Assembly (NCBI GenBank): GCA_035948135.1
Contig: DASZJL010000025.1
Location: 3,243 to 67,242 of the forward strand
DNA length: 64,000 bases
Source: CADDZP01 sp035948135
GTDB taxonomy: Bacteria; Actinomycetota; Acidimicrobiia; Acidimicrobiales; AC-14
Reading direction: 5' to 3'
Position 1 is the stretch's first letter; every line of letters begins with the position of its first letter. The notes below the pieces were generated by a model. It was not told the DNA's origin. It saw only the letters and a list, made by a program, of their open reading frames with translations, and made no database searches. A program made the translations under genes and the position numbers. This document shows, one piece after another, positions 26,266 to 34,212 of the stretch.

Positions 26266-27585
26266 ATGGAGGATCGCTTGATAGGCCGATATGCCCTTTC
26301 CCCTATGTCCGATTTGTTCACGGACCAGGCCAGGCTGGCCCTGTGGCTGGAGGTGGAGGTGCTGGCCGTGGAGGCGTGGGCCTCACTGGGTGTGGTGCCC
26401 ACCGAGGACGCCAAGGCGGTGCGTGAGCGGGCCCCCGCCGTCACCCCCGAGTTCGTGGCCGCCACCCAGGAGCGGGAAAAGGTCACCGACCACGACCTGG
26501 CCGCCTTCGTCGACGTCGTCCAGCAGGCCATCGGCGGGCCGGCCGCGGCGTGGGTGCACTACGGGCTGACGTCGAGCGACGTGGTCGACACCGCCCTGGG
26601 CGCCACCCTGACCCGGGCGGCTGACCTGCTGATCGACGCCAGCGACGCCCTGGTGGCCGCCCTCAAGGCCCAGGCGCTGGCCTATCGCGACACGGCGATG
26701 GTCGGGCGCACCCACGGCATGCACGCCGAGCCCACCACGTTCGGGGCCAAGCTCGTCCTGTGGTGCCTGCAGGCCGACCGGGACCGCCAACGCCTCCGCG
26801 CCGCTCGCGACGCCATCGCCGTCGGGAAGGTGTCGGGTGCGGTCGGCACGTACTCCAACATCGACCCGGCCATCGAGCAGCAGGTGTGCGCCGGGCTGGG
26901 GCTGCGGCCCGTGCCCGCCAGCCAGGTCGTGGCGCGCGACCGCCACGCCGAATACCTGTGGGCGTGCGCGTCGGTGGGCGCGTCCATCGAGCAGTTCGCC
27001 ACCGAGATCCGCCATCTGGCCCGCACCGAAGTCGGCGAGGTCGAGGAGCCGTTCCGGGCCGGCCAGAAGGGCAGCTCGGCCATGCCCCACAAGCGCAACC
27101 CCATCCTCGCCGAACGTCTCGCCGGCTTGGCCCGTGTGCTGCGCGGCAATCTCTCGGCCGGGTTGGAGGACGTCGCCCTCTGGCACGAGCGCGACATCTC
27201 CCACTCGTCGGTGGAGCGGGTGATCCTCCCCGACTCGTCGCTGCTCGCCTACTACCTGTTGGTGAAGATGCGGGGCATCGTCGAAGGCATGCAGGTACAC
27301 CCGGAGCGCATGCTCGAGAATCTCGACCGGTCGTACGGCCTGGTGTTCAGTCAGCCCGTGCTGCTGGCGCTGATCGACAGCGGTCTGGCCCGAGACGACG
27401 CCTACCGCGTCGTGCAAGAGGCGGCGCGCGCCGCGTGGGAGCAGCGCCGTTCGCTCCGCGAGGTGCTGGAGCAGGACGACCGGGTGTCGGTGCCCGCCAA
27501 AGCCCTCGACGAGGCGTTCAGCCTCGACAATGCCCTACGCAATGTCGGTCTGGTCTTCGACGCATTGGAGGACGTAAAAACGTGA
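26266..27585 (+). CDS. purB: Adenylosuccinate lyase
   Basis: This 439-residue fumarase-superfamily enzyme acts twice in purine synthesis, splitting SAICAR and adenylosuccinate with release of fumarate. The signature loop GQKGSSAMPHKRNPILAE carries the catalytic serine. MVGRTHGMHAEPTTFG holds the catalytic His, and GLTSSDVVDTALG is a substrate loop. The N-terminus LIGRYALSPMSDLF aligns with the family's usual IxRYxxPEM start. The true start could therefore be TTG at 26278 (GGAGG at 26268-26272 is well placed for it) rather than ATG 26266. The stop overlaps the purC GTG start. Confidence 0.97.
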   Translation: MEDRLIGRYALSPMSDLFTDQARLALWLEVEVLAVEAWASLGVVPTEDAKAVRERAPAVTPEFVAATQEREKVTDHDLAAFVDVVQQAIGGPAAAWVHYGLTSSDVVDTALGATLTRAADLLIDASDALVAALKAQALAYRDTAMVGRTHGMHAEPTTFGAKLVLWCLQADRDRQRLRAARDAIAVGKVSGAVGTYSNIDPAIEQQVCAGLGLRPVPASQVVARDRHAEYLWACASVGASIEQFATEIRHLARTEVGEVEEPFRAGQKGSSAMPHKRNPILAERLAGLARVLRGNLSAGLEDVALWHERDISHSSVERVILPDSSLLAYYLLVKMRGIVEGMQVHPERMLENLDRSYGLVFSQPVLLALIDSGLARDDAYRVVQEAARAAWEQRRSLREVLEQDDRVSVPAKALDEAFSLDNALRNVGLVFDALEDVKT

Positions 27586-28451
27586 AGCCCCTGTACTCCG
27601 GAAAGGTCCGCGACGTCTACGACGCGGGCGACGACCGCTTGTTGTTCGTGGCGTCGGACCGCATTTCGGTCTTCGACGTGGTGCTGCCCGAACCCATCCC
27701 CGACAAGGGCCGGGTACTCACCGCCATCAGCGCCTTCTGGTTCGACGTCACCGCCGGCATCATCCCCAACCACATGGTGTCGGTCGACGAGGCCGACTTC
27801 CCGGACATCGGCGTCGCAGACCTGCCGGGCCGCAGCATGGTGGTGCGGCGGGCCGAGATGCTGAAGATCGAGTGCATCGTGCGCGGCTACCTCTCGGGTT
27901 CGGCGTGGAAGGAGTACAAGGCGTCGGGAACGATGCACGGTGTGCCGTTGCCGAAGGGCCTTCAGGAATCCGACCAGCTCCCGGAGCCGGTGTTCACCCC
28001 GTCCACCAAGGCCGACACCGGCCACGACGAGAACATCAGCATCGACCAGGCCGCCGACGTCGTCGGCGCCGACGTCGTGAAGCAGGCGGCCGAGCTCAGC
28101 CTCGCCCTCTACCGGCGCGGTGCCGAGCTTGCGGCGGAGAAAGGGATCATCATCGCCGACACCAAGTTCGAACTGGGCTGGATCGACGGCGAGCTCGCCC
28201 TGTGCGATGAGGTGTTGACGCCGGACTCGTCGCGGTTCTGGGACGTCAAGACGTACAAGCCCGGCTCGACGCCCCCGTCCTTCGACAAGCAGCCCGTCCG
28301 TGACTGGGCCGAGGCGACGGGCTGGAACAAGCAGCCGCCCGCGCCGTCGCTGCCCGCCGACGTCATCGACGCCTCGCGCACCCGCTACGTCGAGGCCTAC
28401 GAGCGCCTCACCGGCCGATCGTTCTCGGAGTGGCCCGGGGTGAGCAAATGA
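27582..28451 (+). CDS. purC: SAICAR synthetase
   Basis: This 289-residue enzyme condenses CAIR with aspartate using ATP. It reads LYSGKVRDVYDAGDDRLLFV then ASDRISVFDVVLPEPIPDKG at the start, the ATP-binding segment of the longer PurC type. VRGYLSGSAWKEYKASG and FTPSTKADTGHDENIS form the substrate site. IIIADTKFELGWIDG and LTPDSSRFWD mark the C-terminal half. GTG 27582 overlaps the purB stop (GTGA) with GGAGG just upstream, and the purC stop overlaps the purS ATG. The order purB-purC-purS-purQ is standard for actinobacteria. Confidence 0.97.
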   Translation: MKPLYSGKVRDVYDAGDDRLLFVASDRISVFDVVLPEPIPDKGRVLTAISAFWFDVTAGIIPNHMVSVDEADFPDIGVADLPGRSMVVRRAEMLKIECIVRGYLSGSAWKEYKASGTMHGVPLPKGLQESDQLPEPVFTPSTKADTGHDENISIDQAADVVGADVVKQAAELSLALYRRGAELAAEKGIIIADTKFELGWIDGELALCDEVLTPDSSRFWDVKTYKPGSTPPSFDKQPVRDWAEATGWNKQPPAPSLPADVIDASRTRYVEAYERLTGRSFSEWPGVSK

Positions 28452-28702
28452 CGATGGCGTCGTTCCCGGTGCTCGTCGAGGTCACGCTGCGCCCGGGCAT
28501 CGCCGACCCCCAGGGGGCCACGATCGAGCGGGCCCTCCCGGCCCTCGGCTTCGAGGGCGTCGACGGCGTGCGCGTGGGCAAGGCCATCCGCTTCACGGTC
28601 GAGGCGCCCGACGCCGAGACCGCCCGTTCCCGCGTCGACGACCTCTGCCAGAAGTTCCTCACCAACCCGGTGATCGAGGACGCCAAGGTGACCATCGAGT
28701 GA
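28448..28702 (+). CDS. purS: FGAM synthase subunit PurS
   Basis: This 84-residue small subunit bridges PurQ and PurL in the formylglycinamidine ribonucleotide synthase complex. VEVTLRPGIADPQGATIERA then LPALGFEGVDGVRVGKAI is the family hallmark, and VDDLCQKFLTNPVIEDAKV the usual end. The start is taken as ATG 28448, overlapping the purC stop (ATGA). A second ATG two codons on (28454) is possible. The stop overlaps the purQ ATG (TGATG). The presence of purS fits a split PurL rather than the fused type, as the 729-residue PurL here confirms. Confidence 0.95.
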   Translation: MTMASFPVLVEVTLRPGIADPQGATIERALPALGFEGVDGVRVGKAIRFTVEAPDAETARSRVDDLCQKFLTNPVIEDAKVTIE

Positions 28703-29373
28703 TGAAGGTCGGCGTCGTCGTCTTCCCGGGGTCGAACTGCGAGTTCGACGTGATGGAGGGCGTGCGCGCCGCGGGCGGAGACGCCGAACTGGTGTGGCAC
28801 GGGGACTCGTCACTGGGTGACGTCGACGCCGTCGTACTGCCCGGGGGGTTCGCCCACGGCGACTATCTGCGACCCGGCGCCATCGCCCGCTTCAGCCCGG
28901 TGATGGGTGCCGTCGCAGAGTTCGCCCGGGCCGGCGGTCCTGTGCTCGGAATCTGCAACGGCTTTCAGGTGCTCACCGAAGCCGGCCTCTTGCCCGGCGC
29001 CCTGCAGAAGAACGCGGGCCTGAAGTTCCTGTGTCGCACCATCGACGTGCGCGTCGACAGCACGAAGTCAGTGCTCACCTCGGGCGCAGCAACGGGCGAG
29101 GTGCTGCGCCTCCCCATCAACCACTTCGAGGGCAACTACACGTGCGACCAGCGCACGCTCGACGAGCTGCGCGCCGACGAGCGCATCGTGCTTCGGTACG
29201 TCGACAACCCCAACGGCGCCACCGACGACATCGCCGGCATCTGTTCGCCCGAGGGCAACGTGGTCGGTCTGATGCCGCACCCGGAGCGGGCGAGCGACGA
29301 GCTGCTCGGCTCGACCGACGGGCTCGTGCTCCTACGGACGTTTCTGTCTGTGCCCGTGCGCCCGCTCACCTGA
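28702..29373 (+). CDS. purQ: FGAM synthase glutaminase subunit PurQ
   Basis: This 223-residue class I glutamine amidotransferase supplies ammonia to PurL. GVVVFPGSNCEFDVMEGV opens the protein. The nucleophile region is GICNGFQVLTEAGLLPG with the catalytic Cys, and VGLMPHPERASDE supplies the catalytic His/Glu. LPGGFAHGDYLRPGAIARFS is also conserved. It starts at ATG 28702 inside the purS stop (TGATG). Normally purL follows directly; here a methyltransferase gene and a minus-strand gene lie in between. Confidence 0.96.
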   Translation: MKVGVVVFPGSNCEFDVMEGVRAAGGDAELVWHGDSSLGDVDAVVLPGGFAHGDYLRPGAIARFSPVMGAVAEFARAGGPVLGICNGFQVLTEAGLLPGALQKNAGLKFLCRTIDVRVDSTKSVLTSGAATGEVLRLPINHFEGNYTCDQRTLDELRADERIVLRYVDNPNGATDDIAGICSPEGNVVGLMPHPERASDELLGSTDGLVLLRTFLSVPVRPLT

Positions 29374-29382
29374 GCGGAACGG

Positions 29383-30222
29383 ATGGCGGCGCAACCAGTC
29401 GAGGACGCGTTACCGACGTTCGGGCTCGACGCCGACGTCATCAGAAGGGGCATCGCGGCCGCGGGACAGCCGGCGCCTTCGACAGGTGAGCGGTTACGAC
29501 GTCGTGTGCGGCACGAGCTCCGCAACGTGTTCGCCGGCGTTCTCGGCCGCCTGCTGCGGGCGGCCGAGCTCGCGGGCGTCCGGGGCCGGGTGCGGTGCGT
29601 GATCTGCGAATGGAAGGGGCTCGAGTTCCGACCGCTGGTTGGTCCCGGTTGGATGCAGCGGAACGCACGCTGCCCAGGCTGCGGTGCAGTGCAGCGACAA
29701 CGCCTGCTTGCGTTCGCCGTATCAGCGAACCGCCTGGCGGGCCGGGTCCTTTGGGTCGCCCCCGAAGAGTGTCTGCGGCGGACGCTCGACAACTCGGATA
29801 TGGAAGTGATTACCGCCGACCTTTCCATGCCCGGTGTCGACATCCAAGCGGATATCGAGCGCCTGCCATTTCACAGCGGGACGGTTGCTTGTCTGGTGAT
29901 CAGCGACGTTCTCGAGCACGTTGTGGACGATCAACGCGCCCTTCAAGAGATGAGGCGGGTGCTCGCCGACCGCGGTGTTGCCCTGGTCCACGTCCCGATT
30001 CTGACGACGGAAACAGTGGAATACGGGTTCGCCAACGAGGGCGAGTGGGGGCATCGGCGCGCCTACGGCCCGGACATCGTGCGCCGATTTGGCGACGCTT
30101 CGCTTGAACTCTCGGCCTATCGCGCTGACCAGTTCTCGCGCCGGGATCAGCGGCGCCACGGGCTATTGGACTGGGACGCGGTCCTCGTCGCAACGCGCGC
30201 CGACGGCGAGCGAGAGTGTTGA
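29383..30222 (+). CDS. Zinc-headed class I SAM methyltransferase inserted between purQ and purL
   Basis: This 279-residue protein has CVICEWKG and CPGCGAVQRQRLL (about residues 65-105), a treble-clef-like zinc module. A methyltransferase core of the kind found in glycan loci follows (VLWVAPEECL, ITADLSMPGVDIQADIERLP, ISDVLEHVVDDQRAL and LADRGVALVHVPIL). The SAM motif I glycine loop is degenerate (APEECL in place of GxGxG), as in other members of this type. It starts 9 bp after the purQ stop. Third codon positions look less GC-rich than in the purine genes, so recent transfer is possible but not measured. No link to purine synthesis is evident. Confidence 0.75.
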   Translation: MAAQPVEDALPTFGLDADVIRRGIAAAGQPAPSTGERLRRRVRHELRNVFAGVLGRLLRAAELAGVRGRVRCVICEWKGLEFRPLVGPGWMQRNARCPGCGAVQRQRLLAFAVSANRLAGRVLWVAPEECLRRTLDNSDMEVITADLSMPGVDIQADIERLPFHSGTVACLVISDVLEHVVDDQRALQEMRRVLADRGVALVHVPILTTETVEYGFANEGEWGHRRAYGPDIVRRFGDASLELSAYRADQFSRRDQRRHGLLDWDAVLVATRADGEREC

Positions 30223-30228
30223 GGTTCG

Positions 30229-30651
30229 TTATCCGGCGGCGCGGCGAATGCCGGCCCGGCGCAGCACCGCGGGGTCGATGCCGGCTTCCCGCCAGGCTGC
30301 GTAGGTGATGCCCTTTCGGCGGCTGTAGTCGGGCGCCGCTTTGACGAACTCGTCCTCCAGCTCCTGGAGGTCGACGACCGTGTCGGCGGCCTCCAACTGG
30401 CGCTGAAGGTCCATGCGCTCCTGGACCAATTGCAGACGCGTCAGGGGGTCGGCTTGCGGCAGTTTCTCCTCGATCGCAGCCAGCCGTTTCTCCATCGACT
30501 CAGGCGTTCGTTTGCGGCCTCGGCGGGGCTTGTGGGCCTCGAGTGCTTCCAGATATCGGCGAACTGCTCTTCCCTGGTCGCGCCCCTCCGCCAACGCGGC
30601 CTTGTGCGTGTCGGACATGGGGGCTCTTGCAGACTTCGGCTTGGCAGGCAT
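30229..30651 (-). CDS. Conserved coiled-coil protein of unknown function
   Basis: This charged 140-residue protein starts with a basic Lys/Arg/Ala tail. HKAALAEGRDQGRAVRRYLE follows, then KPRRGRKRTPESMEKRLAAI, a predicted coiled coil (about 60-105) and a conserved-looking end GITYAAWREAGIDPAVLRRA. I recognise the layout as a recurrent actinobacterial hypothetical but know no function. The basic tail and coil would suit a nucleoid-associated or scaffold protein; that is inference. ATG 30651 is supported by TTGAAT-N17-CAGAAT placed 7 nt upstream. It is transcribed against the purine genes and divergent from purL. Confidence 0.72.
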   Translation of the reverse strand: MPAKPKSARAPMSDTHKAALAEGRDQGRAVRRYLEALEAHKPRRGRKRTPESMEKRLAAIEEKLPQADPLTRLQLVQERMDLQRQLEAADTVVDLQELEDEFVKAAPDYSRRKGITYAAWREAGIDPAVLRRAGIRRAAG

Positions 30652-30658
30652 TTGCAGG

Positions 30659-30687
30659 ATTCTGGACGATCGACTGCCAGTATTCAA
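30659..30687 (-). promoter_or_regulatory. Leaderless promoter of the coiled-coil gene
   Basis: On the minus strand TTGAAT (30682-30687), a 17-bp spacer and CAGAAT (30659-30664) are followed by 7 nt and the ATG at 30651. This is the most complete -35/-10 pair in the window, and it predicts that transcription starts at the start codon. Confidence 0.6.
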
Positions 30688-30714
30688 GGCATGTCATTGG
30701 TGTCTCGATGGGCC

Positions 30715-30734
30715 GAGTCGTAACGACTCGTTAC
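30715..30734. promoter_or_regulatory. Nested palindromes upstream of purL (possible operator)
   Basis: GAGTCGTAACGACTC (30715-30729) and GTAACGACTCGTTAC (30720-30734) are both perfect 7-bp-arm palindromes that share ten bases. They sit between the divergent coiled-coil gene and purL, about 40 bp before the purL start. The layout looks like an operator that could be occupied in two registers. The regulator is unknown. Confidence 0.45.
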
Positions 30735-30763
30735 CGGACCGTCGTTTCCGAGGAACGCTCGGA

Positions 30764-30769
30764 TACGGT
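30764..30769 (+). promoter_or_regulatory. Leaderless -10 box (TACGGT) of purL
   Basis: TACGGT ends 6 nt before the GTG at 30776, so purL appears to have its own leaderless transcript and does not depend on read-through from purQ. The -35 region is weak. Confidence 0.45.
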
Positions 30770-30775
30770 GAGGCC

Positions 30776-32965
30776 GTGTTGGCCACCGGTGCGCTTCACC
30801 GCTCCCTCGGGCTCACCGACGACGAGTTCGTCGCCATCGAGGGCATTCTCGGCCGAGAGCCCAACGAGCTCGAGCTGGCGATGTACGCCGTCATGTGGTC
30901 CGAGCACTGCTCCTACAAGTCATCTCGGGCCCACCTCGGTCGCCTGCCCACCGAGGCGCCGTGGGTGCTCGTGGGCCCGGGGGAGAACGCGGGCGTGATC
31001 GACGCCGGCGACGGCATCGCCGTGGCCGTGCGCATCGAGAGCCACAACCACCCGAGCGCGGTGGAGCCCCATCAGGGGGCGGCCACCGGCGTGGGCGGCA
31101 TCCTCCGCGACATCTTCACCATGGGCGCACGACCCATCGCCACCCTCGATCCCCTCCGGTTCGGTCCCCTCACCACGCCGCGGGCCCGGTGGCTGTTCGA
31201 GGGCGTGGTCAATGGCATCTCCAGCTACGGCAACTCGGTGGGTGTTCCCACCGTCGGCGGTGAGGTCGTCTTCGACGAGTGCTACGCCGAGAATCCGCTC
31301 GTCAACGTCATGTGCGTCGGCGTGATGCCGCGAGAGAACCTGGTGCTCGGGCGGGCCTCGGGCGACGGCAACCTGGCCGTACTGCTCGGGTCGACGACCG
31401 GCCGGGACGGCATCGGTGGCGTGAGCGTGCTGGCGTCGGCCGGCTTCGGCGACGACGACCAGGCCAAGCGGCCCAGCGTGCAGGTCGGCGACCCCTTCGA
31501 AGAGAAGCGCCTCATCGAGGCCTGCCTGGCGCTCTACGACGCCGGCCTCGTCGTCGGCATTCAGGACCTGGGTGGCGCCGGCCTCACGTGCGCCACCAGC
31601 GAGACGGCCTCGCGGGGCGGGATGGGCATGGATGTCGACGTCGACGCCGTGCCGCGCCGTGAGCCGGGGATGCAGGCGTTCGAGGTCATGACCAGCGAGT
31701 CCCAGGAGCGGATGCTGGCGATCGTGCGTCCCGACGACCTCGACGCCGTCACCGAGCTGTGCCGGCGGTGGGAGGTGCGCGCCAACGTCGTGGGGCACGT
31801 GAACACGAGCGGGCGCCTGCGCATCTTCGAGGGCGGCGAGGTCGTCGCCGACGTGCCCGCCGCGTCGCTGCACGAGGACGCCCCGCTGTACCACCGCCCC
31901 TGCGTGATGCCCGCCGAGCGCGCCGACCGTCTGGCCGACGATCCTGCCCGGCTCCCGGCGCCCGACGACTGCGGCGCCGACCTGCTGGCCCTCACCCAGG
32001 ACCTGTCGTGGGTCTGGAGCCAGTACGACCACCAGCTGTTCCTCAACACCGTCGAGGGCCCCGGCGGCGACGCCGCCGTGCTCCGCCTGAAGGCGCCCGG
32101 TCTGCCGGCGAACCGGCGGGCCATCGCCGTAACGGCCGACGGCAACGCGCGCTGGTGCGCCCTCGACCCGCGGCGGGGTACCGCCCTCGTCGTGGCCGAG
32201 GCCGCCCTCAACGTGGCATGCGCCGGCGCCCGGCCCGTCGCCATCGTGAATTGCCTCAACTTCGGCAACCCCGAGCACCCCGAGGTCATGTGGCAGCTAT
32301 CCGAGGCCGTCGACGGCATGGCCGAGGCGGCCCGGGCCCTCGACGTCCCCGTCGTCGGCGGCAACGTCAGTCTCTACAACGAGTCGCGGGGTCGCGACAT
32401 CGACCCCACGCCGGTCGTCGGCATGGTGGGCCTCATCGACGAGCTCGACCGTCGGCCGCCCGGTGCGGCGCTGGTCGACGGTGGCCGGCTGCTGCTGCTC
32501 GGCGATGCCGGCGCCGACTCCCTGGCGGGCTCGGCGTGGGCTCGGCGGCGCGGCCACCTCGGGGGCGAGCTGCCGGCTGTCGACTACGACCGGCACCGTG
32601 CCCTGCTCGGAGTCGTCCACGGCCTCGTTGCCAATGGCATGCTCGTGGGGGTACACGACGTGTCTGACGGGGGGGTCGGGGTGGCGCTGGCCGAGATGGC
32701 GTTCGCCGGAGGTGTGGGGTTCCGGGTTTCCGGCCTTGGCGGCCACGCCCAGCTGTTCTCCGAGGCGCCGTCTCGGGTGGTCGTGTGCGCGACGCCCGAG
32801 CAGGCCCCCGAGGTGCTCGGCCGGGCCGCCGAGGCGGGTGTTCCCGCCGCGCTCCTGGGCGGGTCGGGTGGCGACCGGCTGGTTGTCGACGGCTTGGTCG
32901 ACCTGCCGCTGGCCGACGCCCGCACCAGCTGGCAGTCGGCCCTCGCCGAGGCGGTCTCGCCCTGA
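30776..32965 (+). CDS. purL: FGAM synthase large subunit PurL
   Basis: This 729-residue ATP-dependent amidoligase converts FGAR to FGAM with PurS and PurQ. Near the N-terminus are MYAVMWSEHCSYKSSRAHL, VGPGENAGVIDAGDGIAVAV followed by RIESHNHPSAVEPHQGAATG, the core of the ATP/metal site. GVPTVGGEVVFDECY and GIQDLGGAGLTCATSE belong to the first half. NCLNFGNPEHPEVMWQ, VVGGNVSLYNES and HDVSDGGVGVALAEMAFAGG belong to the second. The length fits the small PurL type. GTG 30776 is chosen because a TACGGT box lies 6 nt upstream and homology starts a few residues later. Its stop overlaps the next ATG (TGATG). Confidence 0.97.
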   Translation: MLATGALHRSLGLTDDEFVAIEGILGREPNELELAMYAVMWSEHCSYKSSRAHLGRLPTEAPWVLVGPGENAGVIDAGDGIAVAVRIESHNHPSAVEPHQGAATGVGGILRDIFTMGARPIATLDPLRFGPLTTPRARWLFEGVVNGISSYGNSVGVPTVGGEVVFDECYAENPLVNVMCVGVMPRENLVLGRASGDGNLAVLLGSTTGRDGIGGVSVLASAGFGDDDQAKRPSVQVGDPFEEKRLIEACLALYDAGLVVGIQDLGGAGLTCATSETASRGGMGMDVDVDAVPRREPGMQAFEVMTSESQERMLAIVRPDDLDAVTELCRRWEVRANVVGHVNTSGRLRIFEGGEVVADVPAASLHEDAPLYHRPCVMPAERADRLADDPARLPAPDDCGADLLALTQDLSWVWSQYDHQLFLNTVEGPGGDAAVLRLKAPGLPANRRAIAVTADGNARWCALDPRRGTALVVAEAALNVACAGARPVAIVNCLNFGNPEHPEVMWQLSEAVDGMAEAARALDVPVVGGNVSLYNESRGRDIDPTPVVGMVGLIDELDRRPPGAALVDGGRLLLLGDAGADSLAGSAWARRRGHLGGELPAVDYDRHRALLGVVHGLVANGMLVGVHDVSDGGVGVALAEMAFAGGVGFRVSGLGGHAQLFSEAPSRVVVCATPEQAPEVLGRAAEAGVPAALLGGSGGDRLVVDGLVDLPLADARTSWQSALAEAVSP

Positions 32966-34206
32966 TGAAGTGCTCGGTCTGTGCCCAGGACGTCCCCGAG
33001 GACCGCTACAGCGACCACCTCGAGTCTGAACACGGCGTCACCGACGACCCCACGGCCGTGCTCATCCAGCATCTCACCGGACTCCGGTCGAGGGCCGGCG
33101 AAGGCGACGGCGACGAAGAGCTGCCCGACGAGGAGCCAAGCGACGCCGATGCCTTCGAGGAGTTCCTGGCGGCCTCTCCGGCAAAGTCGCCGGAGGCCGA
33201 CGAGGAAGAAGCCCACGAAGCGGAGCAGGACGAAGCGGAGCCAGACGAAGCGGAGCCAGACGAGGAAGAGGAGCCGGACGAGGCGCCCGCCCCGGTCGGC
33301 GGCACCGAGCATGAACCGGAGTCCGACGGCGACGCGGACACGGCCGAGGACGAGGGCGCCGAGCTCACCGACGAGGACGAGGCCGAGTTCGAGCGCATGC
33401 TCGCCGTCTATCCCGAGGTCGACCTGCGCAAGGGCAAGCCGGAGCCGGCTGCCGCGCCTGCGCCCGACAAGGTCGCGGCGGGCGCGGTGGCCACCGAGGC
33501 TGCCGCCGACGCCGACGACAAGACGTTCGCAATCTGGGATCAGGCGCAGGACGCACCGGCGGCGCCGCCCGCGGCCGACGGAGACGTGCTGGTGGTGGCG
33601 CCGCCCGCCGAGCTGGAGCGGGCTCGTCGCCGGCGCCAGGCCGCGCTCCTGGGCCTGGGCGCGGTCATCATCCTCATCGCCGTCGCGGTGATCTACCTGC
33701 TGACGCGCGACACCAGTACCAACAAGACGACGGCGACGGCGCCGCTGCCCACCACCGCCACGACCGTCAGCCCCACCTTCCTGCCCGGGCCGCAGGGCGG
33801 GGCGCCGACCACTCTGACGCCGCTGACCCAGCCGGCGGCCCTCCCGGCAACCACGGTGCCAGCCACCCCCGCCACCACGGCCGCCCCGCCGACGACCGCG
33901 GCCCCCAGTGCCGACCCGGGCAGCAAGCTCGTGTTCAGCTACACGGGCGCCGTGTGCACGCCGAGCGGAAGCCTCTCGGTGTCCGGCAGTATCACCAACA
34001 CGAACTCGGCGACCTACACGTTCTCGTACACGATCGTCCTGCTCCGCAGCGACGGCAGTCAGCAGGGCACGGCCACCGGACAGGTGAGCCACTTGCCGCC
34101 GGGCGGCCGCTTCGGCCCGGGCACCATCGGCACGGGCTCGTGCACGTATCCGCTGGCGTCGGGACCCAACCCGCGTCAGCAGATCACGTCGATCACCCCC
34201 GGCTGA
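32965..34206 (+). CDS. Membrane-anchored protein with N-terminal zinc finger and acidic repeat region
   Basis: This 413-residue protein starts inside the purL stop (TGATG). Residues 1-25 (MKCSVCAQDVPEDRYSDHLE then SEHG) look like a C2HC/C2H2-type zinc finger. A very acidic, repetitive tract follows (about 45-150, Glu/Asp/Ala/Pro). A membrane helix after RRRRQ (about 224-245) and a Thr/Pro/Ala-rich stalk (about 250-320) come next. The end is a small beta-rich domain with two cysteines (about 330-413: VCTPSGSLSVSGSI and GSCTYPL). Positive charges before the helix predict a cytoplasmic zinc/acidic part and an outside C-terminal domain. The outer domain resembles FxLYD/DUF-type extracellular folds only in outline. 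Function unknown; coupling to purL may be just positional. Confidence 0.75.
   Translation: MKCSVCAQDVPEDRYSDHLESEHGVTDDPTAVLIQHLTGLRSRAGEGDGDEELPDEEPSDADAFEEFLAASPAKSPEADEEEAHEAEQDEAEPDEAEPDEEEEPDEAPAPVGGTEHEPESDGDADTAEDEGAELTDEDEAEFERMLAVYPEVDLRKGKPEPAAAPAPDKVAAGAVATEAAADADDKTFAIWDQAQDAPAAPPAADGDVLVVAPPAELERARRRRQAALLGLGAVIILIAVAVIYLLTRDTSTNKTTATAPLPTTATTVSPTFLPGPQGGAPTTLTPLTQPAALPATTVPATPATTAAPPTTAAPSADPGSKLVFSYTGAVCTPSGSLSVSGSITNTNSATYTFSYTIVLLRSDGSQQGTATGQVSHLPPGGRFGPGTIGTGSCTYPLASGPNPRQQITSITPG
33214..33258 (+). repeat. 15-bp tandem repeat in the acidic tract
   Basis: Two exact copies of GACGAAGCGGAGCCA (33229-33243 and 33244-33258), preceded by one imperfect copy (33214-33228), encode DEAEP-type pentapeptides. 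They explain the acidic low-complexity region and could vary in number by slippage. Confidence 0.8.
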
Positions 34207-34212
34207 GCAGTC

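Noticed and set aside
30413..30775. Upstream extension of purL to 30413
   Set aside because: It covers the coiled-coil gene and its promoter, adds non-conserved sequence, and GTG 30776 has its own -10 box.
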